Notes: generated from the sequence alone by a model not told the origin. 64,000 nt of DNA from Flavobacterium akiainvivens (GCF_001278115.1 NZ_LIYD01000005.1:4125813-4189812), one strand, 5' to 3'; shown: positions 30,893-38,597, counted from the stretch's first letter. Numbers and translations: made by a program.

Positions 30893-31080
30893 ATTTTAGA
30901 TTATTGGATAATTAGATTGTTCGATATTTCGATTGTTCGATGTTTCGATGGTTCGACTGCTCAATGGTTCGATGTTTCGACTGCTCGATTGCTGCAATCT
31001 GCCACCTGCCACCTGCCACCTGCAATCTGCCACCTGCCATCTGCCAACTGAACACTGAACACTGAACACTGAACACCCAA
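30893..31080. repeat. Compound intergenic repeat with phased heptamers
   Basis: The first half (30893-30992) repeats GATTGTTCGATGTTTCGA-like words of about 7-10 nt. From 30993 to 31076 twelve heptamers run in phase without a gap: TGCAATC, TGCCACC three times, TGCAATC, TGCCACC, TGCCATC, TGCCAAC and TGAACAC four times. The consensus is TGnnAnC. It lies between two minus-strand genes. Confidence 0.85.
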
Positions 31081-31104
31081 TAAGTATCCTAATATTCTGT
31101 TTTG

Positions 31105-31830
31105 TTACACCGCCACGCTGCTGTTTTGTTTGGCCGGTGCAGTAGCGGTATTTTTAACCCTGATGCTTCCGCTTGCAAACGCGTGAGATATGCCTGCCAT
31201 ACAGCCCCAGCTAAAATACCAGCACAGTTCGGTAACCGGTATGTGGCCCAGTACGGTAACGCCCATTTTGGTTTGGGCCAGCAGCCAGTATTTATCCCAG
31301 TAGGTAGTGTTTAAAAGGTTAAACAAAAAGGTATACACCGGCAGTACCACCACCAGCATCAGCAGGCCGCTTACAAGCCCCCTGCGGGCCAAATCAGGCC
31401 GAATGTATATCATGATCGCCGTACATACCAAAAACGTAATACAGCTCACTACAATAGAGTTTATGCCCAGCCACACGTTGCACACCATCATGGCGGCCAC
31501 CCCGCCCAGGAAAAGCTGCCCAAACAGTTTTTTGCGCTTTTTGCCGACCGGCTGCATGTTGATGTTAAAAAACGCCTCATAAATAACGGCGGCAAGCCCG
31601 GTAACGCTAAAGCCAAAAATAAAATCTTCAATGCTCACTACCGTTTGCCCAAGCAGGGTGGGTGGGTGCCAGTAATCTTTAAAATACCAGTATTCGGCAA
31701 TAAAGCCCGCCAGACCGCCCATAAGGCTGGTACGCAGCATTTTTTTGCGAAGTGCGGGTTTTAGCAGGTAAATGGCTGCCCAGGGCAATATGAGCAGCAT
31801 CCCTATAAGGAGGTAGGTAACTGTGTCCAT
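31105..31830 (-). CDS. Multi-helix membrane protein of unknown function
   Basis: A 241-aa protein from the ATG at 31830 (MDTVTYLLIGMLLILPWAAI); an upstream start at 31839 would add three residues. It has about seven membrane helices, with polar loops holding conserved-looking AEYWYFKDYWHPPT and SIEDFIFGFSVTGLAAVIYE. The IEDFxFGFxxxG…YE pattern recalls the lycopene-cyclase-domain membrane proteins, but I cannot confirm this. The C-terminus is basic. Low-complexity spacers flank it on both sides, so it is probably transcribed alone. Confidence 0.7.
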   Translation of the reverse strand: MDTVTYLLIGMLLILPWAAIYLLKPALRKKMLRTSLMGGLAGFIAEYWYFKDYWHPPTLLGQTVVSIEDFIFGFSVTGLAAVIYEAFFNINMQPVGKKRKKLFGQLFLGGVAAMMVCNVWLGINSIVVSCITFLVCTAIMIYIRPDLARRGLVSGLLMLVVVLPVYTFLFNLLNTTYWDKYWLLAQTKMGVTVLGHIPVTELCWYFSWGCMAGISHAFASGSIRVKNTATAPAKQNSSVAV

Positions 31831-31864
31831 AAAAAACAATTGGTTGGTTGATTATTTCAAATGT

Positions 31865-31905
31865 AATGATTTAGATGTTAGGTTGTTAGGGTGTTAGGGT
31901 GTTTT
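31865..31905. repeat. GTTAGGGT-type low-complexity repeat
   Basis: Words GATGTTAGGTTGTTAGGGTGTTAGGGTGTT repeat in the divergent spacer between the membrane-protein gene and the second lipocalin-like array. Confidence 0.5.
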
Positions 31906-31961
31906 AAAATTAAGCGTGGCGGGTGTGTAAAATGCGTATCTTAGCAGCAAATACTGGCCTT

Positions 31962-32429
31962 ATGAAAAAACTTCTTATCCTTTTTACACTGCTCGCAGCC
32001 GTTAGCCTTAGTGCGCAAATAACCGAAAAAGACCTGCTGGGTGAGTGGAAGCCTACACACGCAGAAATTTTGGGCTGTAGCGTTAACGTAATAACTTTAG
32101 AGGTTTTAATTTCTGATGATACAAAAGAATTACTTGCAAAACTGGATAAAACAGAACAAGCCTTTAAACAGGAAGTCTTAGACCTTGTAAAGACAAATTT
32201 TAATACTGTGAGTATAGCTTTTATTGAAGGAAGTAAGCTTAAATTTAACAGGCATGGAGTAACTACTGAATCAGTGTATGTTATTGAAGAAAAAAATAGT
32301 AAGACTATTATAAAAAGCCCGGTTAAAGAAACTGATTTTACTATCAGCATTTCTCAAGGAAAACTCGAAATTACAGATAAAGATAACAAGCGGGATGTAG
32401 TATTAATCTTTGATAAAGAAGTAAAATAA
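31962..32429 (+). CDS. Lipocalin-like secreted protein, second array member 1
   Basis: A 155-aa protein from the ATG at 31962; an upstream in-frame start at 31923 lies in the probable promoter (TATCTTAG). The signal peptide MKKLLILFTLLAAVSLSAQ ends in A-Q. The mature part starts ITEKDLLGEWKPTHAEILGC (GxW) and has a helical insert (KLDKTEQAFKQEVLDL) before the remaining strands, ending QGKLEITDKDNKRDVVLIF. One Cys follows the GxW strand. It opens a four-gene array of the same family as the one at 1-3.2 kb. Confidence 0.82.
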   Translation: MKKLLILFTLLAAVSLSAQITEKDLLGEWKPTHAEILGCSVNVITLEVLISDDTKELLAKLDKTEQAFKQEVLDLVKTNFNTVSIAFIEGSKLKFNRHGVTTESVYVIEEKNSKTIIKSPVKETDFTISISQGKLEITDKDNKRDVVLIFDKEVK

Positions 32430-32483
32430 TATAGCTGGGTGCACTGTCTCAACTTATAGTACCGTACAAATATAAAATTGAAT

Positions 32484-32930
32484 ATGAAAAAACTACTTTT
32501 TACCCTTACACTGTTTATTGCCTTTGCCACGCAGGCGCAAACCCTTACCGAAAAAGACCTGCTGGGCACCTGGAAGCTGAGCACCTCCACCATGCACGGC
32601 GTACTCATTAATTTTGAAACCGGGAAGGTTACAACTACCGAGGGCTATGAAGATGCCTACAGCCCGGAAGAGATTCAAAAAATAGAGCAGGGCATTAAGG
32701 GCGAGCACCCTTTTCCGCTTAGTGTTACTTTTGATAAAGGAAACAGCATTACGTTTCTCGTAGGTAAAGAGAAAGAACAGCATACCTATGAGCTTATTGT
32801 AAAAAACGGCAAAACGTTTATTGGAGATGGCACTGATGAATATGAGGTGCAGTTAGAAAACGCCACTGTAATTACCTTTTTTTATGCTAATGAAGACGAC
32901 GGCAATGTAACCATATCATTTAAGAAGTAA
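32484..32930 (+). CDS. Lipocalin-like secreted protein, second array member 2
   Basis: A 148-aa protein from the ATG at 32484 (a TTG six nt upstream is not needed). The signal peptide MKKLLFTLTLFIAFATQAQ is followed by TLTEKDLLGTWKLSTSTMHG (GxW) and a short helix ALSPEE-like (DAYSPEEIQKIEQGIKG). Its first 60 nt share a 21-nt identical stretch with the next gene. It starts 54 nt after member 1 and is separated from member 3 by a single nucleotide. Function is unknown. Confidence 0.82.
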   Translation: MKKLLFTLTLFIAFATQAQTLTEKDLLGTWKLSTSTMHGVLINFETGKVTTTEGYEDAYSPEEIQKIEQGIKGEHPFPLSVTFDKGNSITFLVGKEKEQHTYELIVKNGKTFIGDGTDEYEVQLENATVITFFYANEDDGNVTISFKK

Positions 32931-32931
32931 C

Positions 32932-33387
32932 ATGAAGCTAAAGTTTATACTAATAGCCTTGTTTGTTGCATTTGCCACGCAGGCGCAAACCATTACCCAA
33001 GAAGGCCTTTTGGGCAAATGGCACATGGCAAAATTTGAAATGGATGGCGTATTTTTCAATTTTGAAACCGCCCAGGTTACCGCCGGCAATGGCACTACCC
33101 TAAGCCCTGAAGAAGTCAAACAATTAAAAGAGGAGCTTACCGGGGCTGTGGCCGAACAGCTTAAATCGAACACCATGACCTTTAAGCCCGGCGGAAAAGT
33201 AATAATGGCAGAGGGCGAGAAATCACAGGAGGTACAGTACACCCTTAGCAATAAAGAGGATAAGCAAACGTTAGTTGTAAAGGTTCCCGAAGAAATGGTG
33301 TTTTTTGTAGCTATAAAAGACAATTTTTTAGAACTTACCATAAACGGGCACAACCCCATAACCATGTACCTGAAAAAAGATAAATGA
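32932..33387 (+). CDS. Lipocalin-like secreted protein, second array member 3
   Basis: A 151-aa protein with signal peptide MKLKFILIALFVAFATQAQ, then TITQEGLLGKWHMAKFEMDG (GxW). The SPEEVKQLKEEL helix lies at the position of the SPEEIQKIEQ helix in member 2, and the end is FLELTINGHNPITMYLKKDK. It starts one nucleotide after member 2 and its last codons overlap the start of member 4 by 4 nt (ATGA), so the genes are translationally coupled. The ligand is unknown. Confidence 0.82.
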   Translation: MKLKFILIALFVAFATQAQTITQEGLLGKWHMAKFEMDGVFFNFETAQVTAGNGTTLSPEEVKQLKEELTGAVAEQLKSNTMTFKPGGKVIMAEGEKSQEVQYTLSNKEDKQTLVVKVPEEMVFFVAIKDNFLELTINGHNPITMYLKKDK

Positions 33388-33845
33388 AAAAACTGATAGT
33401 ATTGTTTGCCCTGTTTGCAGGGTTTACTCTAAGTGCACAGGCCATTACCGAAGAAGACCTTTTGGGCGACTGGACCCTGCGCAAAATAAGCCTTATGGGC
33501 AACCTGGCCGACCTTAAAACCGGCGAAGTACAGGTTAGCGACGAATTTGCCAAAGAAAAAGGCCAAACCAAAGAAGCCCTGGCCGAACAGTTTAAAAAAA
33601 GGCTACCCGGCATGCAGGGGTCGCTGTTGTTTATTTCGGGCAGGCGCATGCAGTACCAGATTGGTAGTAAAGACCTTTCTATAGGTACCTATGTGTTTGT
33701 TCAGGAAGGCGAAAAACAATACCTGGCAGATGAATACAGCGGCACAAAGATGCTGGTGTATTTTAAAGACGGCCTGTTGTACTGGGAAGTACTGGGCAAC
33801 GAAGGCCTTATAACCATGGCCTGGCAACGCGCCGAACAAAAATAA
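33384..33845 (+). CDS. Lipocalin-like secreted protein, second array member 4
   Basis: A 153-aa protein with signal peptide MKKLIVLFALFAGFTLSAQ, then AITEEDLLGDWTLRKISLMG (GxW) and a helix KGQTKEALAEQFKKRLPG. The later strands read EGEKQYLADEYSGTKMLVYF and GLLYWEVLGNEGLITMAW. The 4-nt overlap with member 3 and the terminator right after its stop define the end of the array. It lies convergent to the 33894 gene. Function is unknown. Confidence 0.82.
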   Translation: MKKLIVLFALFAGFTLSAQAITEEDLLGDWTLRKISLMGNLADLKTGEVQVSDEFAKEKGQTKEALAEQFKKRLPGMQGSLLFISGRRMQYQIGSKDLSIGTYVFVQEGEKQYLADEYSGTKMLVYFKDGLLYWEVLGNEGLITMAWQRAEQK

Positions 33846-33876
33846 AAAAGCCGCCTGATTTTCAGGCGGCTTTTTT
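33846..33876. terminator. Bidirectional terminator after the second array
   Basis: GCCGCCTG/CAGGCGGC, an 8-bp stem with A run before and T run after, directly behind the last array stop and ahead of the convergent gene's stop. Confidence 0.88.
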
Positions 33877-33893
33877 ATTGTATAGTAAAACAC

Positions 33894-34670
33894 TTAGTTA
33901 GGCGCTACAGTAGTGGTCATAATAGTTTTGCCTTTCATGCCCACTGTTACACCGGCTTCTGCCATACTAAAAGTTGCGTCTATATCCAGGTCCTGAGACG
34001 GTACATATTTAGCATCAGTTAAATAAATCATGGTACCGGTCATTTTCATTTTACCTTTCATGTTTACACCCTGGGTGCTAACCTCAAGAGGGCTGTCAAG
34101 CAGTACATCAAAAGTAGCTTTGTTGCCTTCAACTTTTTTAAGTGTATAGGTAATAACCATATCTTTACCACCAAAATCCATACCGCCCATGCTTACAGGC
34201 AGGTTGTTATAAGTAAAGCTTTCGCCCACTTTTACTTTTTTAGCCTCAGTAGGAAACTGGCTCAGCACCTTTGAAAAAGCCTCTTTTAGTTGCTCCTGCG
34301 CTTCGGCAGGCACGCTGGCCATTTCTACCTTGTCAAATACAGGGGCCCCTTTGCTAAAATGGCCCACAAACTTGTTATTGTTAAATTCTTCGGCATTAGG
34401 CATCATATCGTTTTCCATTTTCATGTTGGCGGTAAAAGGTATATCGCCATTGGCAGCAGCCTTATCTGTTTTAATGGTATAGATAAACGCCATAGCAAGA
34501 GGTTGTTCCATATTGCCCTGGCCTTCCTGGCCTATGTCCATCATCACATCCATATCCATTTTTTGGGTATAGGTGCTGTTTTGCTTGTAGTCCATCTTAA
34601 AATCAATAGTCTGGGCAAAAGCCGCTGCATTAACCGCAAGAGCGGCAATTACTGTAAATACTTTTCTCAT
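33894..34670 (-). CDS. Secreted protein of unknown function, 258 aa
   Basis: A 258-aa protein with signal peptide MRKVFTVIAALAVNAAAFAQ (cut before Gln), then TIDFKMDYKQNSTYTQKMDM and a beta-rich body. It is very rich in Met and Lys. Segments KKVKVGESFTYNNLPVSMGG and MKGKMKMTGTMIYLTDAKY recall exported proteins grouped as DUF6263 in Bacteroidota; this family call is tentative. No lipobox or catalytic motif is seen. It shares a terminator with the second lipocalin-like array and is not part of it. Confidence 0.72.
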   Translation of the reverse strand: MRKVFTVIAALAVNAAAFAQTIDFKMDYKQNSTYTQKMDMDVMMDIGQEGQGNMEQPLAMAFIYTIKTDKAAANGDIPFTANMKMENDMMPNAEEFNNNKFVGHFSKGAPVFDKVEMASVPAEAQEQLKEAFSKVLSQFPTEAKKVKVGESFTYNNLPVSMGGMDFGGKDMVITYTLKKVEGNKATFDVLLDSPLEVSTQGVNMKGKMKMTGTMIYLTDAKYVPSQDLDIDATFSMAEAGVTVGMKGKTIMTTTVAPN

Positions 34671-34869
34671 AGTTTGTAAAAATTGTTATTGTCCTCCGCT
34701 ATAGGCAGATGGTGTTCAGGCCCCAAATATAGTGCTTCCCACAGCATTTTGGCAATAATTAGCATAGCCTTACCATTTTTAACAGTTTTTAGCCTAAGCT
34801 TAGCACCACTACAACAGTTGGGGCGCTAAACAGGGGTTAATTTTATATAAATTTTTAAAACTAAAAGCC

Positions 34870-35157
34870 ATGAAAAAGAGTCTACTATCGCTGTTTGCGC
34901 TATTTGCCGTTAGCATAGCCTCAGCACAAAGCTACATTAAGCAACCAGACCCCACTACTTATGAAGTAGTTAACGCCAAACCCGCGCCACAACCCGAAAC
35001 CACTACTACAACAACCCAAACCCAGCCTGAAGCCCCGGCTCCTGAAAAAGCCCCGGAAGCCACAACCCAGGCCGATACTAAAGAAGCTGCACCGCAAAAA
35101 ACAGAGCAGCCTGCCACCATGCCTAAAGAAGCTGCGCAGCCCCGCAGCAGGAAATAA
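34870..35157 (+). CDS. Small secreted Pro/Thr/Ala-rich protein
   Basis: A 95-aa protein with a signal peptide ending SIASAQ, then a disordered mature part rich in Pro, Thr, Ala, Glu and Gln (PETTTTTTQTQPEAPAPEK) with a basic end PRSRK. It is similar in style to the Thr/Pro-rich protein at 28263 but not clearly homologous outside the signal peptide. The ATG lies after an A-rich stretch. A good terminator follows. It is perhaps a flexible envelope linker; the function is unknown. Confidence 0.6.
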   Translation: MKKSLLSLFALFAVSIASAQSYIKQPDPTTYEVVNAKPAPQPETTTTTTQTQPEAPAPEKAPEATTQADTKEAAPQKTEQPATMPKEAAQPRSRK

Positions 35158-35178
35158 ACAAAACCACATAAAATACAT

Positions 35179-35208
35179 AAGCCACCTGAAAGGGTGGCTT
35201 ACTTTTTT
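35179..35208 (+). terminator. Terminator of the 95-aa protein gene
   Basis: AAGCCACC/GGTGGCTT, an 8-bp stem with a 6-nt loop, then ACTTTTTT. Confidence 0.8.
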
Positions 35209-35228
35209 AAAAAAAGGTGAATAGTTTT

Positions 35229-35483
35229 TTACATAAAACCGCCGCGTGTTGGGTGGTTATCGGTACGGGTAATGTTTCTACCATCCCTAACAGGTGTCCT
35301 GTGGCTAACCAGGTGGCTATGGTGCTGGTGGTGGCCAGTAGTTGCCACCTGTTTGGGGAAGGTGGCAAGTTCATCAGGATTTACATCGGCAGGTTCTTCA
35401 TAATAAGGGTTGCCAAAAAATCCTTCTTGTGCTGGTACGCCCTGACCCTCCAGGCCCTGGCCGTAATTAACATCGGTTGCCAT
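35229..35483 (-). CDS. Small soluble protein with PVRxGRNI motif, copy A
   Basis: An 84-aa protein from the ATG at 35483 (MATDVNYGQGLEGQG); earlier in-frame starts up to 35567 run through A/T-rich non-coding-like sequence. It is hydrophilic, contains EEPADVNPDELATFP and ends HRTPVRDGRNITRTDNHPTR plus GGFM. The gene at 35684 has the same two blocks (DPAITNPVELASYP and RNPVREGRNIISTDN…DGFM), so they are paralogs. There is no signal peptide. It stands next to a stress-type operon; the function is unknown. Confidence 0.65.
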   Translation of the reverse strand: MATDVNYGQGLEGQGVPAQEGFFGNPYYEEPADVNPDELATFPKQVATTGHHQHHSHLVSHRTPVRDGRNITRTDNHPTRGGFM

Positions 35484-35683
35484 TCTAACAGTTGATTTTA
35501 TTACAGTAAAGGTAATAAATATTTGTAAATATTTCAATACAAAAGCCTTAAAATAATAATATCGCAAAAACGATATAGTTGCATTATTTTGTTATAAATG
35601 TAAAAAGAGCGCCAATCAGCGCCCTTTTTGTGGTTTTATAAATAATTTTCAATCTTTAAATCATTCAATTTTTCAATCAGATA

Positions 35684-35974
35684 TTACATAAACCCATCCC
35701 TCTCGGGGTTATTATCGGTACTAATAATATTGCGGCCTTCCCTAACCGGGTTGCGCTTGGTATTAATACCGTGGATTTCGTTTTCATTTTCAATATCTGC
35801 CGCCGATACCTTCTCTGCCGGTGGCGGATAGCTGGCCAATTCTACAGGGTTGGTAATGGCCGGGTCTTCATACGGCATATTGTCATAAGACTGGTGAGGG
35901 CCTTTTTTAAACTCGTTCCTTTCCGGTTGCCTGTTGGCCTGCTGGCCCACACGGCTGTTTGTGTTATCTTCCAT
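35684..35974 (-). CDS. Small soluble protein with PVRxGRNI motif, copy B
   Basis: A 96-aa hydrophilic protein, MEDNTNSRVGQQANRQPERN at the start and KRNPVREGRNIISTDNNPER plus DGFM at the end. It shares a central NP-[D/V]-EL-A-[T/S]-[F/Y]-P block and the C-terminal block with copy A at 35229. The region between the blocks differs. No known domain is recognised and the composition suggests a disordered protein. It lies just downstream of the SDR-DUF892 operon on the same strand, separated by a short low-complexity spacer. Confidence 0.65.
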   Translation of the reverse strand: MEDNTNSRVGQQANRQPERNEFKKGPHQSYDNMPYEDPAITNPVELASYPPPAEKVSAADIENENEIHGINTKRNPVREGRNIISTDNNPERDGFM

Positions 35975-35989
35975 GGTACTATATTTTAG

Positions 35990-36040
35990 TTTTAAGTTTA
36001 ATTCAAAAAATCTGAAATCTAAATTCTTAAATCTGAAATG
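35990..36040. repeat. Low-complexity AAATCTGAAATCTAAATT repeat
   Basis: Words AAATCTGAAATCTAAATTCTTAAATCTG repeat in the spacer downstream of the SDR gene. A similar ATTTTCAATCTTTAAATCATTC stretch lies at 35645-35675, downstream of copy B. Confidence 0.45.
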
Positions 36041-36042
36041 GC

Positions 36043-36906
36043 TTAGCTTTCCGTCATCTCCCCACCATTTACATGAATAATCTGGCCGGTAATATAACTG
36101 GCATCTGTACTGGCTAAAAATACATAGGCAGGGCCTACCTCGCTGGGCTGCCCGGCACGCTTCATAGGGGTGTCCTGGCCAAATTTTGCTACATGCTCCG
36201 GTTCAAAACTGGCAGGTATAAGGGGTGTCCATATAGGCCCCGGGGCTACACCGTTTACACGGATGCCTTTTTCGGCCAGCATGCCGCTTGTTGAACGTGT
36301 AAATGCCACAATGGCGCCTTTGGTACTGCTGTAATCTATAAGGTGCACACTGCCGCGGTATGCCGTAACCGAAGTGGTGTTAATAATACTGTCGCCTTCT
36401 TTAAGGTAATTCAGCGCTTCGCGCGTCATGTAAAAAAACGGGAGTATGTTAGTTTCAAACGTTTCGCGCACCTGGCTGCCGGTTATATCTTTAAATTCCT
36501 TTTGAGGGAACTGCACTGCGGCATTGTTAACCAGTATATTTATACCCCCTAAATATTCTGCGGTATGTATAACTGCCTTGCGGCAAAAGTCTTCGTTTTT
36601 AAGGTCGCCGCTCATAATTATACATTTGCGGCCTTCGGCCTCAACCAGGCGTTTGGTTATTTCGGCATCGCGGTGTTCGTCATAATACACAATGCACACA
36701 TTAGCCCCCTCACGGGCAAAGTGAACGGCAACACTGCGCCCTATACCGCTGTCGCCACCGGTTATAAGGGCAACTTTGCCTAAAAGCCTGCCGCTTGCTT
36801 TATAGCTGTCGCTAATAATTTCCGGCTCGGGGTTCATGTCGTGTTCAAAACCGGGTTGCCTTTGGTGCTGCGGCGGAAATTGCGAAGGTTTTGTTTGCAT
36901 ATCCAT
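36043..36906 (-). CDS. Short-chain dehydrogenase/reductase
   Basis: A 287-aa SDR oxidoreductase; ATG at 36906 or 36900. An N-terminal extension of about 40 residues precedes the Rossmann cofactor motif ALITGGDSGIGRSVAVHFAR. The catalytic Ser and Tyr-x3-Lys lie in TTSVTAYRGS and LIDYSSTKGAIVAFT. The end is ITGQIIHVNGGEMTES. The long N-terminus and the GGDSGIG form match the general-stress SDR group (YhdF/YghA type), whose substrates are unclear. It is the last gene of a three-gene unit, 2 nt after the DUF892 gene. Confidence 0.9.
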   Translation of the reverse strand: MDMQTKPSQFPPQHQRQPGFEHDMNPEPEIISDSYKASGRLLGKVALITGGDSGIGRSVAVHFAREGANVCIVYYDEHRDAEITKRLVEAEGRKCIIMSGDLKNEDFCRKAVIHTAEYLGGINILVNNAAVQFPQKEFKDITGSQVRETFETNILPFFYMTREALNYLKEGDSIINTTSVTAYRGSVHLIDYSSTKGAIVAFTRSTSGMLAEKGIRVNGVAPGPIWTPLIPASFEPEHVAKFGQDTPMKRAGQPSEVGPAYVFLASTDASYITGQIIHVNGGEMTES

Positions 36907-36908
36907 AA

Positions 36909-37439
36909 CTATATCTCTTTATCTGCTGCCTCAATATTAATATGGCTTTCGGCAATGCCGGTAAGCAGCAGGTCCATGCCTTTTTCTTCTTCAAGGGTTT
37001 GCTCCAGCAGCATAATAATGCTTTCTTCGCGCAGGGCAATGGCATAAGCGCGAATGGTGCCATAGCAGGCTATTTCATAATGCTTTATTTTTTGCAGCAC
37101 GGCAATTATGCCTGCATCGCGCACCACACCCTGTTGTGTGGTGTGTATAAGCCCCTCGGCCTCTTTAATAAGGCATTGCAGGGCTTCATAAGGCAATTCC
37201 TGGCGTGTGGTGCCTGTGGCATAAAACACATCTTCAAGGCGCATAATATGCCCGCGGGTCTGCTCGGTATGTTTTTCCAGCAGCTGCACAAGGTCTTTGC
37301 TTGTGGCCTGCACAATAATGCCCTTTAGCATATTGCCCATAACGCCCTCTGCCCAGTACAGCTCTTTCAGCTGGGTTTCAAAAAGCGCCCGCAGTTCGGT
37401 AGCCTCATTATAATTATCCTTTGCAATGCTTGTTTGCAT
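36909..37439 (-). CDS. DUF892 (YciE/YciF-type) ferritin-like protein
   Basis: A 176-aa helical protein. The family phrase ELRALFETQLKELYWAEGVM opens the first helix, and Glu/His residues that could bind metal recur in VQLLEKHTEQTRGHIMRLED and IKHYEIACYGTIRAYA, the four-helix ferritin-like pattern. DUF892 proteins are stress-induced in other bacteria; the exact role is unknown. It sits 1 nt from the upstream lipoprotein gene and 2 nt from the SDR gene, which supports one stress operon. Confidence 0.9.
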   Translation of the reverse strand: MQTSIAKDNYNEATELRALFETQLKELYWAEGVMGNMLKGIIVQATSKDLVQLLEKHTEQTRGHIMRLEDVFYATGTTRQELPYEALQCLIKEAEGLIHTTQQGVVRDAGIIAVLQKIKHYEIACYGTIRAYAIALREESIIMLLEQTLEEEKGMDLLLTGIAESHINIEAADKEI

Positions 37440-37440
37440 A

Positions 37441-37728
37441 TTACTTGTTGTTTTGCAGGGTGTCTCCCGCCATTTTTACTTCGGTAGGCTCGCCGGCTGC
37501 GGCCTGTGCCTCCATTTTTGCACCCAGTGCCGGTTTGCCGCGGCTTATGTAAAACTGGTTTTCATGCGTTTCGAGCCCGGGGCCCTGCAGCTTATGGTTG
37601 TAGGGGTGCTGTGCCTGGAGTTTGTCTTCGGCTTTCTGTTCTTTTGTACGGGTATCGCACGATGCAAAAAGCGTAACGGCAACACCGGTAAACAGCATAT
37701 ATTTTAAAGCGGGATTCATCATAATCAA
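37441..37728 (-). CDS. Small putative lipoprotein, first gene of the stress operon
   Basis: A 93- to 95-aa protein; ATGs at 37728, 37722 and 37719 are possible. The lipobox is TLFASC, followed by a charged DTRTKEQKAEDKLQAQHPYN and a mature part with no recognised domain. It precedes the DUF892 and SDR genes with almost no spacing. Upstream are direct repeats (37771-37827) that may be regulatory. It may be an envelope stress lipoprotein; this is inference from context only. Confidence 0.6.
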   Translation of the reverse strand: MIMMNPALKYMLFTGVAVTLFASCDTRTKEQKAEDKLQAQHPYNHKLQGPGLETHENQFYISRGKPALGAKMEAQAAAGEPTEVKMAGDTLQNNK

Positions 37729-37770
37729 AGGCTTTTTAGTTACCTTAAAATTACCAATATGCTTTGGGCT

Positions 37771-37827
37771 GCGCTATACAATTAACGCATATTAACTTCA
37801 ATTAACGCATGATTAACAGCGCTATAC
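37771..37827. promoter_or_regulatory. Nested direct repeats in a divergent spacer
   Basis: GCGCTATAC occurs at 37771-37779 and 37819-37827. Between them CAATTAACGCAT occurs at 37779-37790 and 37799-37810, 20 bp apart (about two helical turns). The block lies between the stress operon start and a divergent lipoprotein gene, as expected for a two-site activator or repressor target. Confidence 0.45.
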
Positions 37828-37901
37828 CTGCACTTCATCGTAAAAAATATTCATTTAAACGTTTTTCATCTATAATTTAATTACGTTAAAAAACAGGTCT
37901 G

Positions 37902-37909
37902 TATGTTTG
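37902..37909 (+). promoter_or_regulatory. -7 box of the 37955 lipoprotein gene
   Basis: TATGTTTG, 45 nt before the ATG at 37955; it fits TAnnTTTG. No TTG is seen 19-22 nt upstream. Confidence 0.5.
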
Positions 37910-37954
37910 CCGTATAAATAATGCAAACGACATAAAAATTACCAGTTTATACCA

Positions 37955-38470
37955 ATGAAAAAATTACTACTTTTTGTTCCGTTCCTTTCTCTTTTTGTTG
38001 CCTGTTCAGCCGATACCGATACCGAAGAACTTGCTAACTATAAAACATCATATTCTCCGGCAAGGGAAATGCTTGTTTCAGAATTCCCTTCAGATGGCGC
38101 TTTAAACACAAGCTGCGTTAAAAAGCTATCGGCGGCTGCATCACTAAAAACAACAAATGGCCCGGGCACCGGCACACTTACTTTTACAGCCCAGGTTACT
38201 AATTCGCCATCAGGTAATTACAAGGCAAGGGTTGAAATACAGCAACTTTCAGATTGTGATGATTTTAACAGCACAACCGGAAACGCAGTAGCTTTTACAA
38301 ACGATGTAATTTACAGCAATATAGGCACTAATGCCCCACAGGTTACAGGTGTAAGCCCGTCGGCTACATTTGCATGTTATAAGTGGAGGCTCGTTATTGA
38401 AGGAGTTTCAAATTCAGGTTCTGTAACCTGCAACTCTAAGACAGCATGGTATGACGCACCACTTTTTTAA
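37955..38470 (+). CDS. Putative lipoprotein, 171 aa
   Basis: A 171-aa protein with signal sequence and lipobox LFVAC (Cys17), then SADTDTEELANYKTSYSPAR. The mature part is beta-rich with four Cys (NTSCVKKL, LSDCDDF, FACYKWR, VTCNSK), spaced as two possible disulfides. It ends in KTAWYDAPLF. No family is recognised. It has its own promoter and terminator, so it is expressed alone, divergent from the stress operon. Confidence 0.68.
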   Translation: MKKLLLFVPFLSLFVACSADTDTEELANYKTSYSPAREMLVSEFPSDGALNTSCVKKLSAAASLKTTNGPGTGTLTFTAQVTNSPSGNYKARVEIQQLSDCDDFNSTTGNAVAFTNDVIYSNIGTNAPQVTGVSPSATFACYKWRLVIEGVSNSGSVTCNSKTAWYDAPLF

Positions 38471-38496
38471 GTACTTTGATTTTTTTAGTAGTGGAA

Positions 38497-38523
38497 AAAC
38501 CATCGGGAAACCGGTGGTTTTTT
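38497..38523 (+). terminator. Terminator of the 37955 gene
   Basis: AAACCATCGG/CCGGTGGTTT, a 10-bp stem with one T-G pair and GAAA loop, followed by TTT. Confidence 0.82.
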
Positions 38524-38597
38524 GTTTTTATTAAATCATACTTAATAGTAGCGCTTTGTATTAAAAAGCTTACTACTTTTACACAAAATGCAACGCC

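Noticed and set aside
30993..31076. CRISPR array
   Set aside because: The units are only seven nt long, with no spacers between them and no cas genes nearby.
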